Below the pieces are notes generated by a model, which was not told where the DNA came from, made no database searches, and saw only the letters and a list, made by a program, of their open reading frames with translations. Positions 6,322 through 7,046 of a DNA stretch of 7,046 bases are shown here, piece after piece. Both the position numbers and the translations under genes were made by a program. The stretch spans positions 1-7,046 of the forward strand of contig JASGCF010000174.1 in NCBI GenBank assembly GCA_030054275.1, read 5' to 3'. The DNA comes from Limnohabitans sp. Its GTDB lineage: Bacteria > Planctomycetota > Phycisphaerae > Phycisphaerales > SM1A02. Each line of letters starts with the position of its first letter. Positions within the stretch are counted from its first letter, which is position 1.

Positions 6322-6329
6322 GAGGCCTC
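6322..6329. promoter_or_regulatory. 8-bp palindrome GAGGCCTC in the divergent promoter region
   Basis: A perfect palindrome centred between the two divergent genes, just upstream of the adaptor -10-like hexamer. The same octamer is found upstream of nif3 (526-533). It is placed where a repressor could block adaptor transcription, but the site is short and its role is speculative. Confidence 0.2.
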
Positions 6330-6348
6330 TTGCCAACCGCGTGTCTGC

Positions 6349-6354
6349 TACCTT
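6349..6354 (+). promoter_or_regulatory. Putative extended -10 element upstream of gatC
   Basis: TGCTACCTT (TGn plus TACCTT, weak match to TATAAT) ends 7 nt before the gatC ATG at 6362. The GGAG at 6357-6360 is only 1 nt from the ATG, too close for normal Shine-Dalgarno pairing, so a leaderless start is plausible. The hexamer match is weak and the -35 (TTGCCA, 6331-6336) is only 13 bp away. Confidence 0.25.
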
Positions 6355-6361
6355 TCGGAGC

Positions 6362-6670
6362 ATGGCTGAAGCTTTGACAGACGCTGACATCAAGAAGATC
6401 GCGAAACTCTCGCGGCTGAGTTTGCCGGATTCGCAGGTGGGTCAAGTTCGGACGCAGTTGAGTTCGATTCTTGGCCACATCGCGAAACTCCAAGCACTGC
6501 CGACCGAGGGCGTTGAACCGATGGCGCATCCGATGAAAATCGTGAATCGCCTCGGCGCCGATGAGCCAAAGGCGTGCATGCCCGTCGAGGAACTGTTGAA
6601 GAACGCGCCGGCGGTTGAGGATCGCTTTCTCGCGGTACCGAAAGTGCTCGGCGAAGGAGGTGGCGCGTGA
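6362..6670 (+). CDS. gatC: Asp/Glu-tRNA amidotransferase subunit C
   Basis: 102 residues, the normal size for GatC. This small subunit wraps around and stabilises GatA and GatB in the GatCAB complex. The complex converts Glu-tRNA(Gln) and/or Asp-tRNA(Asn) to Gln-tRNA(Gln)/Asn-tRNA(Asn) in the cytosol of bacteria lacking the cognate synthetase. Recognisable are the N-terminal helix TDADIKKIAKLSRLSLPDSQ (6-25), the second helix QLSSILGHIAKLQALPTEGV (32-51), the central EPMAHPMKIVNRLGADEP stretch (52-69; family form 'vep..hp....n.lR.Dep'), and the end EELLKNAPAVEDRFLAVPKVLG (76-97; 'l.NAP...dgyf.VPkvl'). It starts 60 bp from the divergent adaptor gene and overlaps gatA by GTGA (6667-6670). GatC identity is also supported by gatA directly downstream. 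The same frame stays open far upstream, but only as the antisense of the adaptor and permease genes. Confidence 0.97.
   Translation: MAEALTDADIKKIAKLSRLSLPDSQVGQVRTQLSSILGHIAKLQALPTEGVEPMAHPMKIVNRLGADEPKACMPVEELLKNAPAVEDRFLAVPKVLGEGGGA
6654..6661 (+). promoter_or_regulatory. Strong Shine-Dalgarno site AAGGAGGT for gatA
   Basis: A full-length anti-Shine-Dalgarno match lies inside the last codons of gatC, 5 nt before the GTG at 6667. It fixes the GTG start of gatA and shows that this organism uses canonical Shine-Dalgarno initiation, at least for internal operon genes. Confidence 0.85.
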
Positions 6671-7046
6671 GTTCGACCGGAAGCCCTCTGCCCGCGCTCG
6701 TCGCTGCGAACCCGAAGCCGCTCGCCGAGATCTGCGCCGACGTGCGCGCTGGACGCGTCACAGCGCGAAGCCGCGTCGATGCGTTTCTCGCGCGGATCGC
6801 CGCACATGACGGCGAAGTCCACGCCTTCAACGAGGTCCACGCCGACGCAGCGCGCGCGATGGCCGATGCCATCGACGCCGCCGTGAAGTCCGGTCGCGAC
6901 CCCGGCGCGCTCGCGGGCGCCGTGATCGCGATCAAGGACAACATCGTGATGCGCGAGGGGAAGACGACCTGCTCATCGAAGATGCTTGCGAACTACCGCT
7001 CGCCTTTCGATGCGACGGTGATCGAACGCTTGCGTGCGGCGGGTGC
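6667..7046 (+). CDS. gatA: Asp/Glu-tRNA amidotransferase subunit A, 5' part
   Basis: The first 126 residues are present; the gene continues past the right edge (the family is usually about 480-500 residues). GatA is the amidase subunit of GatCAB: it hydrolyses glutamine, and the ammonia travels to GatB, where the misacylated tRNA is amidated. Seen here are the N-terminal helical region, HAFNEVHADAARAMADAID (52-70; family form 'NAF......eAl..A...D'), then GALAGAVIAIKDNIVMREGK (80-99). K90 in that stretch is the catalytic lysine of the amidase-signature Ser-cisSer-Lys triad; the two serines lie beyond the window. TTCSSKMLANYRSPFDATVI (100-119) matches the conserved 'TTcgSkiL.ny..pyDATVv'. The GTG start at 6667 overlaps the gatC stop by 4 bp, so translation is coupled. 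Confidence 0.97.
   Translation, partial: MSSTGSPLPALVAANPKPLAEICADVRAGRVTARSRVDAFLARIAAHDGEVHAFNEVHADAARAMADAIDAAVKSGRDPGALAGAVIAIKDNIVMREGKTTCSSKMLANYRSPFDATVIERLRAAG

Noticed and set aside
4370..6670. Very long plus-strand open frame (766 codons) ending as gatC, suggesting a large GatC fusion
   Set aside because: Everything before 6362 is antisense to the adaptor and permease genes and gives Arg/His-rich, non-protein-like sequence. Only the last 102 residues match GatC, which has its own Met at the expected place.
1..7046. Mobile element, CRISPR array, tRNA/rRNA, phage or defence genes
   Set aside because: No transposase or recombinase motifs, terminal repeats, regularly spaced direct repeats or RNA-gene signatures were seen. 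All long frames with protein-like composition belong to housekeeping or efflux families.

Overview
The window is GC-rich, densely coding bacterial DNA with two divergent gene blocks that start from a gap of about 60 bp near position 6300. No mobile element, CRISPR array, tRNA or rRNA is visible. A Gram-negative cell is implied by the inner-membrane RND pump paired with a periplasmic adaptor. Some traits resemble Planctomycetota (perhaps Phycisphaerae): a ROK kinase with a 'VEDICSRTG' segment where other ROK proteins carry a Cys-rich zinc motif, a NIF3 protein with eukaryote-like motifs, and a GatCAB amidotransferase. That placement rests on memory of the families and is tentative.

Minus strand, read from 6301 leftward. 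A membrane fusion (HlyD/AcrA-type) adaptor (6301-4976) is followed after 12 bp by a full-length RND efflux permease of 1087 residues (4963-1700). After another 7 bp comes a ROK-family sugar kinase or regulator. The ROK coding sequence is broken into two reading frames, 1692-1141 and 1144-680, which meet in an ATGA stop/start overlap. A 210-bp gap with a 12-bp tandem repeat follows. The last minus-strand gene is a NIF3-family dinuclear-metal protein that starts at 469 and runs off the left edge.

Plus strand, from 6362 rightward: gatC (complete) and gatA (5' part only), overlapping by GTGA. They encode two subunits of the GatCAB amidotransferase, which makes Gln-tRNA(Gln) and/or Asn-tRNA(Asn).

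The adaptor and permease form a tripartite-type efflux pump that still needs an outer-membrane channel, which is not encoded here. The ROK gene is probably co-transcribed with them. NIF3 has a larger gap in front of it and probably its own promoter. A recurring pattern is that the first gene of each block (hlyD-like, nif3, gatC) lacks a properly spaced Shine-Dalgarno site and has a -10-like hexamer 7-10 nt before its ATG. The internal genes (RND, ROK N-half, gatA) have good Shine-Dalgarno sites. This suggests leaderless transcripts for the leading genes. I see no clear novel multi-gene system. The items most worth a second look are the split ROK gene, the 11-bp duplication at the RND/ROK junction, and the leaderless-start pattern.
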